Notes: generated by a model from the sequence alone, not told the origin. Counted from the stretch's first letter, positions 8,693 to 16,345 are shown. The stretch: DNA of 64,000 nucleotides from Pedobacter sp. (GCF_031119335.1 NZ_JAVHXT010000007.1:62001-126000); one strand, 5' to 3'. A program made the numbers and translations.

Positions 8693-8773
8693 GTCATTTC
8701 GACTGTAGGGAGAAATCTGTTATGTTGCTGCAGCAATACTATCCTGGAGATTTCTCCCTACGGTCGAAATGAC
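8693..8773. repeat. Long inverted repeat, GTCATTTCGAC family
   Basis: Two 26-bp arms (8693-8718 and 8748-8773; 25 of 26 positions complementary) begin and end with GTCATTTCGAC. The loop itself contains the 12-bp palindrome TTGCTGCAGCAA. As far as I recall, sequences of this form are dispersed in Bacteroidota genomes. It separates the glucosaminidase gene from the O-methyltransferase gene and could fold into a stable hairpin in RNA. Confidence 0.75.
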
Positions 8774-8782
8774 GGGGTGTAA

Positions 8783-9424
8783 TTACTTCTTTCTAATGAC
8801 AAACAAGCCATCTCTAACGGGCAAAATCAACTTTTCTACCCTAGTATCTTCATTTATTTTATCGTTAAAAGAACTGATGTTTTTAGTGTCTTTATCTTGT
8901 GCGTTGTTTACAACTTTGCCGCTCCAAAGTACGTTGTCAACAATGATTAATCCGCCAGCACGCACTTGGTCAAAGATTAAATCGTAATAAGTTCCATTGT
9001 TTTTTTTATCAGCGTCGATAAATACTAAATCAAAAGTTTCGCTGATGCTTTTTAAACTTTCTTGGGCATCGCCTATGGTGTATTTTATTTTTGAGTTTAA
9101 AGGAGATTTAGCAAAATTTCCACGCACCATATCTTCTAGCTCTGCGTTGATATCTAAAGTATAGATAATACCGTCTTCAGTTAAACCTTCGGCTAAACAC
9201 AAGGTGGCATAGCCAGTAAATGTGCCAATTTCCAATATCCTTTTAGGCGAAATCATTTTGCTAAGCATACTTAAAACCCTGCCTTGATAATGGCCGCTCA
9301 GCATTCGTGGCATCAAAACTTTAAGGTTGGTTTCTCTGTCGATATGTTGCAGCAACTGGTCTTCGGGCTCGCAATATTTTATTAATAGTTGTTGTATTTT
9401 AACGTTCTCTTCTTCGCTTACCAT
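8783..9424 (-). CDS. Class I SAM-dependent O-methyltransferase (caffeoyl-CoA OMT-like)
   Basis: The 213-residue protein matches the O-methyltransferase family 3 fold: SAM motif I ILEIGTFTGYATLCLAEGL (about residues 65-83), an acidic loop after strand beta 2 (IIYTLDIN), LVFIDADKKN (about 135) and GGLIIVDNVLWSGKV (about 155), residues that in caffeoyl-CoA OMTs bind a divalent metal and catechol substrate. Length is typical. Bacterial members methylate catechol-like compounds, but the substrate here is unknown. It sits five bases downstream of ruvX, suggesting co-transcription. Confidence 0.88.
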   Translation of the reverse strand: MVSEEENVKIQQLLIKYCEPEDQLLQHIDRETNLKVLMPRMLSGHYQGRVLSMLSKMISPKRILEIGTFTGYATLCLAEGLTEDGIIYTLDINAELEDMVRGNFAKSPLNSKIKYTIGDAQESLKSISETFDLVFIDADKKNNGTYYDLIFDQVRAGGLIIVDNVLWSGKVVNNAQDKDTKNISSFNDKINEDTRVEKLILPVRDGLFVIRKK

Positions 9425-9429
9425 TATGC

Positions 9430-9846
9430 TTATAAACGGTTTTGTTCCATAAAATATTGCAGAATTATTGTGGCCGAGATGGTATCTACTCTTTCTTTAT
9501 CTCTTCTGTCTGTCTTTTTCAATCCACTTTGCATAATAGTAGCATGCGCCATTTTTGAAGTAAAACGTTCATCTACCCAATGCTGCGGAATAGTTGGGAA
9601 GTTCTTTTTTAAAATGGTAGAAAACCCTTTAACGTGCTGGTAATTTTCCGAAGGCGTACCATCCATTTGTTTGGGTTCGCCTAAAACAAAAGCATCAACT
9701 TGTTCTGCCATCAAGTATTTTTTGATGAACTCAACCACGTCTTTAGGGTGTATGGTATCTAGTCCTGTTGCGATAATTTGCAGCGGATCGGTTACGGCAA
9801 TGCCGATACGTTTGGTGCCATAATCGAAAGCCATGATACGTGCCAT
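9430..9846 (-). CDS. ruvX: YqgF/RuvX putative pre-16S rRNA nuclease
   Basis: The 138-residue protein has an RNase H-like fold. MAFDYGTKRIGIAV at the N-terminus provides the first catalytic Asp, FVLGEP lies in the middle, VDERFTSKMA at about residue 91 and VDTISATIILQYF near the C-terminus hold the remaining acidic residues. E. coli YqgF processes the 5' end of 16S rRNA; the Holliday-junction resolvase label comes from structural similarity. Normal length and all motifs present. First gene of a short leftward unit with the O-methyltransferase. Confidence 0.93.
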   Translation of the reverse strand: MARIMAFDYGTKRIGIAVTDPLQIIATGLDTIHPKDVVEFIKKYLMAEQVDAFVLGEPKQMDGTPSENYQHVKGFSTILKKNFPTIPQHWVDERFTSKMAHATIMQSGLKKTDRRDKERVDTISATIILQYFMEQNRL

Positions 9847-9940
9847 GTGGGCAAAGATAATGTTTTTAAAATTTATGGCTTTTAATTAGAAATTAGGATT
9901 GTACGGGCCTTGTTTTCCAAAACTGTAAATAATTTATGTT

Positions 9941-10159
9941 TACCCGTAGTGCATTATACTTTTTTTAATTTGAAAAACATAGCATTCTTACCTATAAGTA
10001 CTTAAACAATTTAACCACTTTTATTGAACACCCCGGTCTTCGACCACCCCTCTGAAAGAGGGGAATGGAGAACGAAATTCCCCTCCTTTGGAGGGGTGCC
10101 TAAAAGGCGGGGTGGTTATTTTGATGTTGATTTCATTTTATGATAATGCACTACGGGTA
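9941..10159. mobile_element. MITE-like element with 17-bp TIRs and 8-bp target duplication
   Basis: Perfect 17-bp terminal inverted repeats (9941-9957, starting TACCCGTAGTGCATTAT, and 10143-10159) bound a 219-bp non-coding unit. The bases directly outside, TTTATGTT at 9933-9940 and at 10160-10167, are identical, as expected for a target-site duplication. Inside lie GC-rich palindromes of the CCACCCCTC/GAGGGG type (about 10027-10115). No transposase is encoded, so it would be mobilised in trans. Confidence 0.7.
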
Positions 10160-10198
10160 TTTATGTTTATTCCATTTTAAAAGCAAAAGACAAAAAAA

Positions 10199-10226
10199 AC
10201 GGACAGCCCAATTAAGAACTGTCCGT
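10199..10226 (-). terminator. Intrinsic terminator of the M14 peptidase gene
   Basis: The stem ACGGACAG/CTGTCCGT with a 12-base loop is followed on the minus strand by a run of T residues, 24 bases past the stop codon. Confidence 0.8.
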
Positions 10227-10249
10227 CAAAAATCAAACATTAAAATTCT

Positions 10250-12931
10250 CTATTTATACAGCTGGTTAAACAGCCATTTAAATGTACCGTGAGTTTGCGA
10301 TCTGAAAGTAATTTCTGGACCAAAAGCATATAACTTCCCTTTTCCATAATCTGCTTCGAAGGCTGCCACACCATCTTTCAAGTAAGCTTGTCCCCAAGCC
10401 CAACCACTGCGCAACGGTTTATCGGTAGCAAACCAAGCTAAAGGTTTCACCTTCGCTTTGTCGTCGGTAATTTTAAATACCGGACTGTTATCAAAATACA
10501 CATCGGTATTTTCATCTAAGCCCCAGTTTGCTGCCAATTTAGCATCCGTTTTTACACTCAAAACACTTCCAGGAACGTAGTACTTATCGTTAGGTAAACG
10601 TTTTCCATCTGCAGTAAGCAAAGCGTTTTTAACTGGCAAGCCTAAATGAGCCGCCAAATTCGTCGCCGAACCTATGGCTACGATATTTCCTCCATTTTCT
10701 AGGAAAGCTTTCAATTGTGGCACCGATTTCTCGGCAGTCATTCTGCCAACTCTTCCTTTAAATTCATCTGGGATATTTTCAACTGCTGGCGGATTAAATC
10801 CTCTTCCTGATCCTTCATTACCAAAAGCAGGAACCGAACCGCCCATCATAATCAATACATCATAGTTATCTTTCAATTTGCCAGCATCAATATCTGGCGG
10901 ATAAACTACTGTAATATCATAATGGTACTGCTCCATGATGTACCTGATCCAACCCGATGGCATTGAGCCACCGTAAGTATCCCAAAGTGCAATACGCGAT
11001 GGTTTAACTTTTACCGCTCCTTTTGGTTTGCTTGCCGCAGTTACCTTCATTCCAAAATTATGCTCTGCTTTGTTTAATGCAGTCTTAGCCGCTGCCGAAG
11101 CAGGAACATAGAATGAACCATCAGCTGGGTTTCTCAATACTTCAACCTTTGCTTTTAACAGTTCATTTACAGCCAAATAACTCTCGTTAGCTTGTGCGCT
11201 TAAGGCGTAACCGCTAGCGTTAGGCAAAGCTTGAGGAGTTGCTTTCAGCAATTCGCCAAAAGGTGTTTTTTGGAACGGGCCATCAAAAGCATTTACAATT
11301 CTATCGAACTTTACATTCATTAAATAAGCCAAAGTCCAACCTGCGGCATCATAAGGTGCTGTTGGCGGGCCGCCTTCGTATTTAAAATCGTTTGGGTGGT
11401 CTTGTGGCTCAAACATATCCAACACATGTGGTCTAAATGCTTGGTCTGTTTTTACTATATAAGAACCTGCCGGATATTGTTTACCTTCTACCGTGAAAGG
11501 AGCAGTAGCTTTTTGCACCACCACACCGGTTCTAATCAAAGCATTTAAAAAACGGATTGCCGTAGTAAAATCTGGCTGATCTGCAGAAATGATATAACCT
11601 CTGGCATCACGCAACTTAGGATCTTTCATTACTTCATCAAAAAACTTTGGATCCATACCTCTTCTACTTCCGCTGTTATCCGATTTTTCCTTCTTTGCCG
11701 CAGCATTTATGGCTTCTATCTTTTGAGGCGAGAAAGACCAAGTATCTTTACTTCCTCTCTCGATAGAGTTCTTGCCCATTTTATACACATTAAACAGCAA
11801 CTCATCGTGATAACGTTGCGCATAATTTAATACCGCATAGTTTAAGGAAACCGAATAATCTATCGCATTTTTAAAATACCATTTTTGCGGCGTAACCGGA
11901 TTTGGAGAATCGCTATTTGGCAACAAACGAGAGGGCACCAAAGGAATTTCCATTGGCGTGGGACTACCCACAATTTCGGTTAACAAACCTACCATGTTAT
12001 GGAAATAGGTTGTTGTTCTTAAACCTCCATTGTACCAAGTAGAGAAAACAGAACCGTTACGTTGCGTGTAACCCGGCTTATCTTCCACATTTAAGCGGTT
12101 GTGCATTGCTGCTCCAACAGCATCTAAACTTGTCAGGATAATTGGATCGAAAACGTAGTTATGTGGATCACGAAATGGAGGACCAGCCACTACTGTTCCC
12201 GCAGGTCCAGATTGGTGATGGTTATACATAATTTGCGGGTTCCATTCGATAAACAGCTGGCGCCCCATATTCTGCGTTTCCTTCAAATTCAGCATAAAGA
12301 AATCGCGGTTATTATCGTGCCCTGCATATTTTTGGTACATCCTTGGCAAACCTGCTAAAGATCTTTTCTCTGGAGTTTTCTCCCTCAAGTACCAATTGGT
12401 TTGCAATTCTTGTCCATCTGGGTTGGCATGTGTCATTAAAATAATAACCTCATCTAAAATCTTCGTAGTTTCTGCATCAGTTCTACTCACCAAATTATAA
12501 GCCGTTTGAATTAATTGGTGTGCACCCACTGTTTCGTTGGCATGTAAGCCGCCATCAATCCAAACTACCGCTTTACCTTGCTGAGCCAAATCTTTCGCTT
12601 GTTGGTCGGTCAAACCTTCAGCTCTTGCTAATTTTTGAGAAATGGCTTTGTATTTCTCCAAGTTTTTGTGGTTTTCTGGCGAAGTAACAATGAGCATATA
12701 CTGGCTTCTGCCCTCTTCGGTTTTACCAATATCAACCAGTTTTACCCGTTTTGAACTGGCTGCTAATTTTTTAAAATAAGCTTCGGTTTGAGTATAATTA
12801 GCCAATTGGTAATTATCGCCAATGGTAAAACCAAAATGTGATTTAGGAGATGGTACTTCCTGCGCAACCGCATTGAAACTGGTAGCCAACAAGAACATCC
12901 AAACGCCTTGCTTTAAATATCTTTTTATCAT
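10250..12931 (-). CDS. Secreted M14-family zinc carboxypeptidase-like protein with C-terminal GATase-like region
   Basis: The 893-residue exported protein has a signal peptide cleaved after AVA at about residue 23. The M14 catalytic domain (about 30-400) contains the zinc-binding GGLHANE (His130, Glu133), NPDGQE, a later His in NHHQSGPAG and a conserved LLTEIVGSP that probably carries the catalytic Glu. The second half holds a domain resembling a class I glutamine-amidotransferase/flavodoxin fold (IALWDTYGGSMPSGW, YDVLIMMGGSVPAFG, FLENGGNIVAIGSAT), a combination seen in large Bacteroidota M14 proteins. It probably digests peptides in the periplasm or outside. The function of the C-terminal domain is not known. 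Confidence 0.86.
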   Translation of the reverse strand: MIKRYLKQGVWMFLLATSFNAVAQEVPSPKSHFGFTIGDNYQLANYTQTEAYFKKLAASSKRVKLVDIGKTEEGRSQYMLIVTSPENHKNLEKYKAISQKLARAEGLTDQQAKDLAQQGKAVVWIDGGLHANETVGAHQLIQTAYNLVSRTDAETTKILDEVIILMTHANPDGQELQTNWYLREKTPEKRSLAGLPRMYQKYAGHDNNRDFFMLNLKETQNMGRQLFIEWNPQIMYNHHQSGPAGTVVAGPPFRDPHNYVFDPIILTSLDAVGAAMHNRLNVEDKPGYTQRNGSVFSTWYNGGLRTTTYFHNMVGLLTEIVGSPTPMEIPLVPSRLLPNSDSPNPVTPQKWYFKNAIDYSVSLNYAVLNYAQRYHDELLFNVYKMGKNSIERGSKDTWSFSPQKIEAINAAAKKEKSDNSGSRRGMDPKFFDEVMKDPKLRDARGYIISADQPDFTTAIRFLNALIRTGVVVQKATAPFTVEGKQYPAGSYIVKTDQAFRPHVLDMFEPQDHPNDFKYEGGPPTAPYDAAGWTLAYLMNVKFDRIVNAFDGPFQKTPFGELLKATPQALPNASGYALSAQANESYLAVNELLKAKVEVLRNPADGSFYVPASAAAKTALNKAEHNFGMKVTAASKPKGAVKVKPSRIALWDTYGGSMPSGWIRYIMEQYHYDITVVYPPDIDAGKLKDNYDVLIMMGGSVPAFGNEGSGRGFNPPAVENIPDEFKGRVGRMTAEKSVPQLKAFLENGGNIVAIGSATNLAAHLGLPVKNALLTADGKRLPNDKYYVPGSVLSVKTDAKLAANWGLDENTDVYFDNSPVFKITDDKAKVKPLAWFATDKPLRSGWAWGQAYLKDGVAAFEADYGKGKLYAFGPEITFRSQTHGTFKWLFNQLYK

Positions 12932-13017
12932 ACTATTTTATGTTTGAAGGTTATATCAAATATATGACAGATAAAGCGGTGGCGAAGGACCTCATTAAAT
13001 TTGTTACATGAACGAAG

Positions 13018-13305
13018 TTAGCCGCCTAAAGGTTGCTGCTCAGAGGCTTCTTCTATAAGCCTAAAATTATCCGAAATCTGATCTTTTGTTAAGCGTTTTA
13101 ATAGGGGCTGTTCTATCTTAAACTCCCTATATTCATCAGGGCTCATAATAGGAATGCCCGATACAATGGGGTAAACTCGTTTACACTCATCACAAATTAA
13201 AATTCCTTCTAAAATGTTTTCATCAATGTCTTTTAATGTGATGGTTAATTTTAAATCGGCTTTATCAAACGAACAACAAAGTTTATTAATAGTTTCTATT
13301 CTCAT
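13018..13305 (-). CDS. Trm112-like zinc-ribbon protein
   Basis: The 95-residue protein resembles Trm112/UPF0434: an N-terminal Cys pair (Cys10, Cys11), then CDECKRVYPIVSGIPIMSPDEYRE with Cys38 and Cys41 and the family's YPI-x-x-GIP signature. The N-terminal half of the zinc site is altered relative to the usual C-P-x-C. Trm112 proteins activate class I methyltransferases by binding them; this operon also encodes a class I methyltransferase (14988-15710), so an activator role is attractive but inferred. It starts one base after the stop of the ThiE-like gene and is the last gene of the TPP-riboswitch operon. Confidence 0.75.
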   Translation of the reverse strand: MRIETINKLCCSFDKADLKLTITLKDIDENILEGILICDECKRVYPIVSGIPIMSPDEYREFKIEQPLLKRLTKDQISDNFRLIEEASEQQPLGG

Positions 13306-13306
13306 T

Positions 13307-13936
13307 TTATTGGGCTTTTATTTTTTGCTTATAAATTCTAATCGCTTCGGACGGTTTATCAGCCTCCATTATTCCAGAAACTATTGCAATTCCCGAATAA
13401 GGTAGTTCGTTTAACATTTCTATATTTTCTGGTTTTATGCCTCCCGCTAAAAAAATAGGTAACGATGTAATTTTTCTAGCATCTTTAACTGTTTTAAATG
13501 TTACTAAATCACAACTATTTGCCGTTGATGAGGAGAACATGGAGCAAAAAGAAATGTAGTTAAGTTCATTATCATTTGCCCATTTAACCACAGATAAATC
13601 GTTATTACACGTAACTCCTGTAATAATTTTTCGGCCTAGATCGTGTTTTATTTCATAGATGTTATTTTGAATTTCGTCAAAATGAACACCATCTAAATCT
13701 ATTTTTTTTAATAGCTGCCACTGGTTATTGATAAGCACAGGAATATTTTTTTTATGGCACAACCTCAGTATTTCATCAGTAATTTCTAAGGGATCTTCAT
13801 TAGGCTTAAAATTATCCCATATTTGAATTATTGCTATCTCTTCACTAAGAATTTCGTTAAGCTTGCTCAACAATGTTTCTCTTTTTACAGACGGGTCAAT
13901 AATGAGATAAATTCCATTTTGCACTGTTTTCATCAT
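13307..13936 (-). CDS. ThiE/TenI-like thiamine phosphate synthase homologue
   Basis: TIM-barrel protein of about 210 residues related to thiamine phosphate synthase. Matching segments in order: GIYLIIDPS (family YLITD), IPVLINN, LDGVHFDE (family DGVHLGQ), IITGVTCNN, LPIFLAGGIKPENI (family GGI) and GIAIVSGIM. The loop that in canonical ThiE reads GPxxxTxTK is SMFSSSTANSCDL here, and the substrate-contacting Arg/Lys after the first strands are absent, so it may not be a normal thiamine phosphate synthase. The frame is open to 13975, but the ATG at 13936, overlapping the upstream stop as ATGA, is the coupled start. Third gene of the TPP-regulated operon. Confidence 0.8.
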   Translation of the reverse strand: MMKTVQNGIYLIIDPSVKRETLLSKLNEILSEEIAIIQIWDNFKPNEDPLEITDEILRLCHKKNIPVLINNQWQLLKKIDLDGVHFDEIQNNIYEIKHDLGRKIITGVTCNNDLSVVKWANDNELNYISFCSMFSSSTANSCDLVTFKTVKDARKITSLPIFLAGGIKPENIEMLNELPYSGIAIVSGIMEADKPSEAIRIYKQKIKAQ

Positions 13937-14988
13937 TTCCATCCATTTTTTAACGCCCCAAAAAACGCAGCCCAATAAGGATCTGTTTCCATATACTCCA
14001 TTACAGCAGCTTTATCGTTGGCAACAAGAGTTATTCCCTTTTCTTTTTCACATAGCTCCCCAACTTCTATACAGGGAATATTTTTTTCGCCCAGTTGGGC
14101 TATCACTTTAGCCGATGCTTGTTTTTCGCAAGCAATAATCATGGAACCCGCCCCAACAGAATACCTTGGATCTATATCAAAAATCCTGCAAACTTCGGCC
14201 TGAATTTCTGCAATTGGTAACTTGTTATTATAAACAATAGCTCCATTTCCAGAGGCTACGGCCAGTTCATATATTGCACCCAACACTCCTCCTTCAGTCA
14301 CATCATGCATTGCTGTAACGTATGAATTTTCATCATTTTTACCCGCTGCAACCAATGCGTCTTGCAATGATGATGTATCGTAAAACGAATTACATGCTTG
14401 TTGATAGATTTCTATTCCGGCTTTATTTTTTACGGTTTCCGGAAAGCTCATGGCAAGAATTGCAGACGACAATAATGCACTAGTTTTTGTTACCAAAATT
14501 GCATTCCCTGACTTTGCCGATGTTGACACCAATAGTTTGTTTTTAGGCGCTATTGTAATTAAAGTCCCTCCTCCAGCAATTGTAGAGTTCTGGCCTTCAA
14601 TAAACCCTGTGTGTCCTCCCGTTATAGCAACTTTTATTGCCGAGCAGAATTTATGTATATATTCCCAATATACCTTAAAATCGGCTTTTGAAAAAGTGGA
14701 AGGAAGGTTTAATACAAACTGGCCATACATAGGTGCATAGCCTGTGGTAGCCATGTCATTTGCCATAAGATGAACAGACAACCATGCTGATTCCTCTAGC
14801 CCAAGAGAGGGTACTAAAGATAAAGGATCACTAGTTAATGCTAAAGCCATATCTCCCGGCAAATCAATAACCGAAACATCAACACCAAACCCAGCTCCAG
14901 TAACCACCTCTTTACGCTTGTAACCGCAATTGTTATAAATGAGCTGCTCGAATAATTGATGGTCTATTTTACCAAGCTTATCATTCAT
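13933..14988 (-). CDS. AIR synthase-related (PurM/HypE superfamily) protein
   Basis: About 351 residues from the ATG at 14988, which overlaps the upstream stop as TAATG; the longer frame to 15090 reads through the methyltransferase gene and was rejected. PurM-superfamily features: an N-terminal domain with GAGFGVDVSVIDL and ALALTSDPLSLVP (HypE-like nucleotide-binding strand), HLMANDMATTGYAP, AITGGHTGFIEG, then a C-terminal domain with MHDVTEGGVLGAIYELA and YSVGAGSMIIA. Members (PurM, PurL, HypE, SelD, ThiL) use ATP to activate a carbonyl oxygen or to phosphorylate a substrate. A separate, canonical ThiL lies at 35934-36977, so this is not thiamine-monophosphate kinase. Reaction unknown; thiamine-linked by its riboswitch. 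Confidence 0.83.
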   Translation of the reverse strand: MNDKLGKIDHQLFEQLIYNNCGYKRKEVVTGAGFGVDVSVIDLPGDMALALTSDPLSLVPSLGLEESAWLSVHLMANDMATTGYAPMYGQFVLNLPSTFSKADFKVYWEYIHKFCSAIKVAITGGHTGFIEGQNSTIAGGGTLITIAPKNKLLVSTSAKSGNAILVTKTSALLSSAILAMSFPETVKNKAGIEIYQQACNSFYDTSSLQDALVAAGKNDENSYVTAMHDVTEGGVLGAIYELAVASGNGAIVYNNKLPIAEIQAEVCRIFDIDPRYSVGAGSMIIACEKQASAKVIAQLGEKNIPCIEVGELCEKEKGITLVANDKAAVMEYMETDPYWAAFFGALKNGWK

Positions 14989-15710
14989 TATTTTACATCT
15001 TTTAGCTGTATGTATAGCCCAAAAAAATCGCCAAATGGAAGCCCCCATTGCTGGACAGGAAACCATTTTGGAAGCCCTGTACAATTCCAATGAATGGTAT
15101 ATTCGCGGCCTTCGAGTGCTTTATGGATAATCTTTGTAAGCATTTGTGGAGAGTAAAAAGTAGCGGTAATGTAGAAAGGATTCTTTCCAAAAATTTGTTG
15201 TACCCTTCGCCTTACTACTTTGGTAGAGTAGCGGTTCATCATGCCCATGGCTACGCCATACTTGGCTACTCTTGCCGCTTCTCGTATTACCTTTACCGGG
15301 TCTTTATAGTATTCAAAAGTGGTAATAAATGCCAGAGCATCAAAAGTATGATCCTTAAACGGCATATGATGTGAATCTGCCATTACCAAATCACCTTCAA
15401 AAAGATGCTTTGCTTGTGATAACATCAATGGAGAAATATCGCCTCCCGTTGCTTCTATTCCTATTTCTTTCCACCATCTGGTAAAACGTGCGGTTCCGCA
15501 GCCAAACTCTAGCAAGGTTTTAACACGTTGGTCATTGCCAACCAGCTGCTCCATTACCTTTTTTTGCCAAATTTCAGCCCTTTTATAAGGCCCTTCGTAC
15601 CATTGCTCGTAAGTATCGGTGTGTTCTCGGTTAAAAAACCATTCTGGTCTTCCCTGCCAGTTTTGTTGGCTTATCGGAATTAAATTGGTCGAAAATTTTT
15701 CTAAATCCAT
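14988..15710 (-). CDS. Class I SAM-dependent methyltransferase, first gene of the TPP-riboswitch operon
   Basis: The 240-residue protein has motif I LLEFGCGTARFTRWW (about residues 67-81), GGDISPLML, MADSHHMPFKDHTFDALAFITTFEYY (about 111-136) and a post-motif helix IREAARVAKYGVAMGMMNRY, matching the Methyltransf_11 fold. The N-terminus contains aromatic-rich WQGRPEWFFNREH. It lies directly downstream of a TPP riboswitch and is translationally coupled to the AIR synthase homologue. No canonical thiamine pathway step uses such a methyltransferase, so it may modify a thiamine precursor, degradation product or analogue, or a protein or RNA target, perhaps with the Trm112-like protein as partner (inference). 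Confidence 0.85.
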   Translation of the reverse strand: MDLEKFSTNLIPISQQNWQGRPEWFFNREHTDTYEQWYEGPYKRAEIWQKKVMEQLVGNDQRVKTLLEFGCGTARFTRWWKEIGIEATGGDISPLMLSQAKHLFEGDLVMADSHHMPFKDHTFDALAFITTFEYYKDPVKVIREAARVAKYGVAMGMMNRYSTKVVRRRVQQIFGKNPFYITATFYSPQMLTKIIHKALEGREYTIHWNCTGLPKWFPVQQWGLPFGDFFGLYIQLKDVK

Positions 15711-15735
15711 TTCTGTTTTCTTAAACTATGTCGTT

Positions 15736-15850
15736 AAAAAAACCAACGGAAGGAGTCTGAAAATAGATTGTCTCCACTTGCATCCCTACGTTGGCATTAT
15801 CCAAATCAGGTATCGGGTATCATCTCAGCCTTGCGGCACCCCGTGCTATT
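15736..15850 (-). promoter_or_regulatory. TPP (THI-box) riboswitch with downstream hairpin and U-run
   Basis: On the minus strand the aptamer reads GGGGTGCC, CTGAGATGATACCCG, ACCTGATTTGGATAATGCC and then AACGTAGGGA, all hallmark THI-box blocks in the right order (15781-15848). It precedes the methyltransferase start at 15710. Downstream, TCCTTCCGTTGG (15743-15754) can pair with CCAACGTAGGGA of the aptamer 3' part (15783-15794; 10 of 12) and is followed by seven U residues, so an expression platform using this overlap is possible. Thiamine pyrophosphate normally lowers expression of genes behind such elements. Confidence 0.93.
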
Positions 15851-15893
15851 ATATTGGTAAATATAGGTGGTATAATTGGTGGAACAAAATTTA

Positions 15894-15914
15894 TAGCGCT
15901 TTTAGCTAGCGCTA
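15894..15914. promoter_or_regulatory. Inverted repeat between the two riboswitch leaders
   Basis: TAGCGCT (15894-15900) and AGCGCTA (15908-15914) form a perfect 7-bp inverted repeat in the A/T-rich spacer separating the divergent TPP and cobalamin leaders, where both promoters must lie. It could be an operator; it is short enough to be chance. No clear pair of Bacteroidota -33/-7 boxes was identified. Confidence 0.25.
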
Positions 15915-16004
15915 ATAAATCCTCCTATCCAATATTTGTTTCTTTTACTCAGTGCTATTGCATAACTTCGCCCACATCATAAGTTCTTAACTTTATTTCA
16001 AATC

Positions 16005-16210
16005 AAACCGATGATGGTTTCCGAGTAATATCGGAATTAATAGGGAATCGTGTGCAAATCACGAGCTGTCGCGCAACTGTAAATCCTCTTTTTAGGAAGA
16101 ACAGCGTTACCAACAATGCCACTGTTACAAATATTGTAGCGGGAAGGCGGTAGCACTGGGGATAAGTCAGGAGACCTGCCATAATCGAATTGACGATGTC
16201 TTCGCGTAAT
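16005..16210 (+). promoter_or_regulatory. Cobalamin (B12) riboswitch upstream of metE
   Basis: Conserved blocks in order: AGGGAATCGTG, GTGCAAATCACG, AGCTGTCGCGCAACTGTAAA (B12-box region), GCCACTG, GGGGATAAGTCAGGAGACC and TGCC. Together they match the AdoCbl-class aptamer. It is followed by a hairpin-plus-T-run and then metE, the B12-independent methionine synthase. This is a well-known pairing in which cobalamin represses the B12-independent isozyme. Confidence 0.94.
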
Positions 16211-16235
16211 AGGACAAAGGGTCAGGTATGATGAG

Positions 16236-16270
16236 CTAGCGTACAGCATTTTTGCTGTGGCTATGTTTTT
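16236..16270 (+). terminator. Putative expression-platform terminator of the B12 riboswitch
   Basis: TAGC plus ACAGC can pair with GCTGT plus GCTA around the loop ATTTTT, and the stem is followed by TGTTTTT. Its position, 25-30 bases after the aptamer and about 75 bases before metE, suits premature transcription termination when cobalamin is bound. Confidence 0.6.
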
Positions 16271-16345
16271 CTATTCCCTAAACACTATTTCTAGGCATTA
16301 TTTAGAGTTGGGCTTTAAATATTTTTTCATTTAAACCCTTTTAAA

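Noticed and set aside
13976..15090. N-terminal extensions of the AIR synthase homologue (to 15090) and of the ThiE-like protein (to 13975)
   Set aside because: They overlap the preceding genes; coupled starts at the TAATG and ATGA junctions are far more natural.
16037..16249. 70-residue minus-strand ORF inside the cobalamin leader
   Set aside because: The sequence is explained by the conserved riboswitch on the plus strand; the ORF has no protein-like features.
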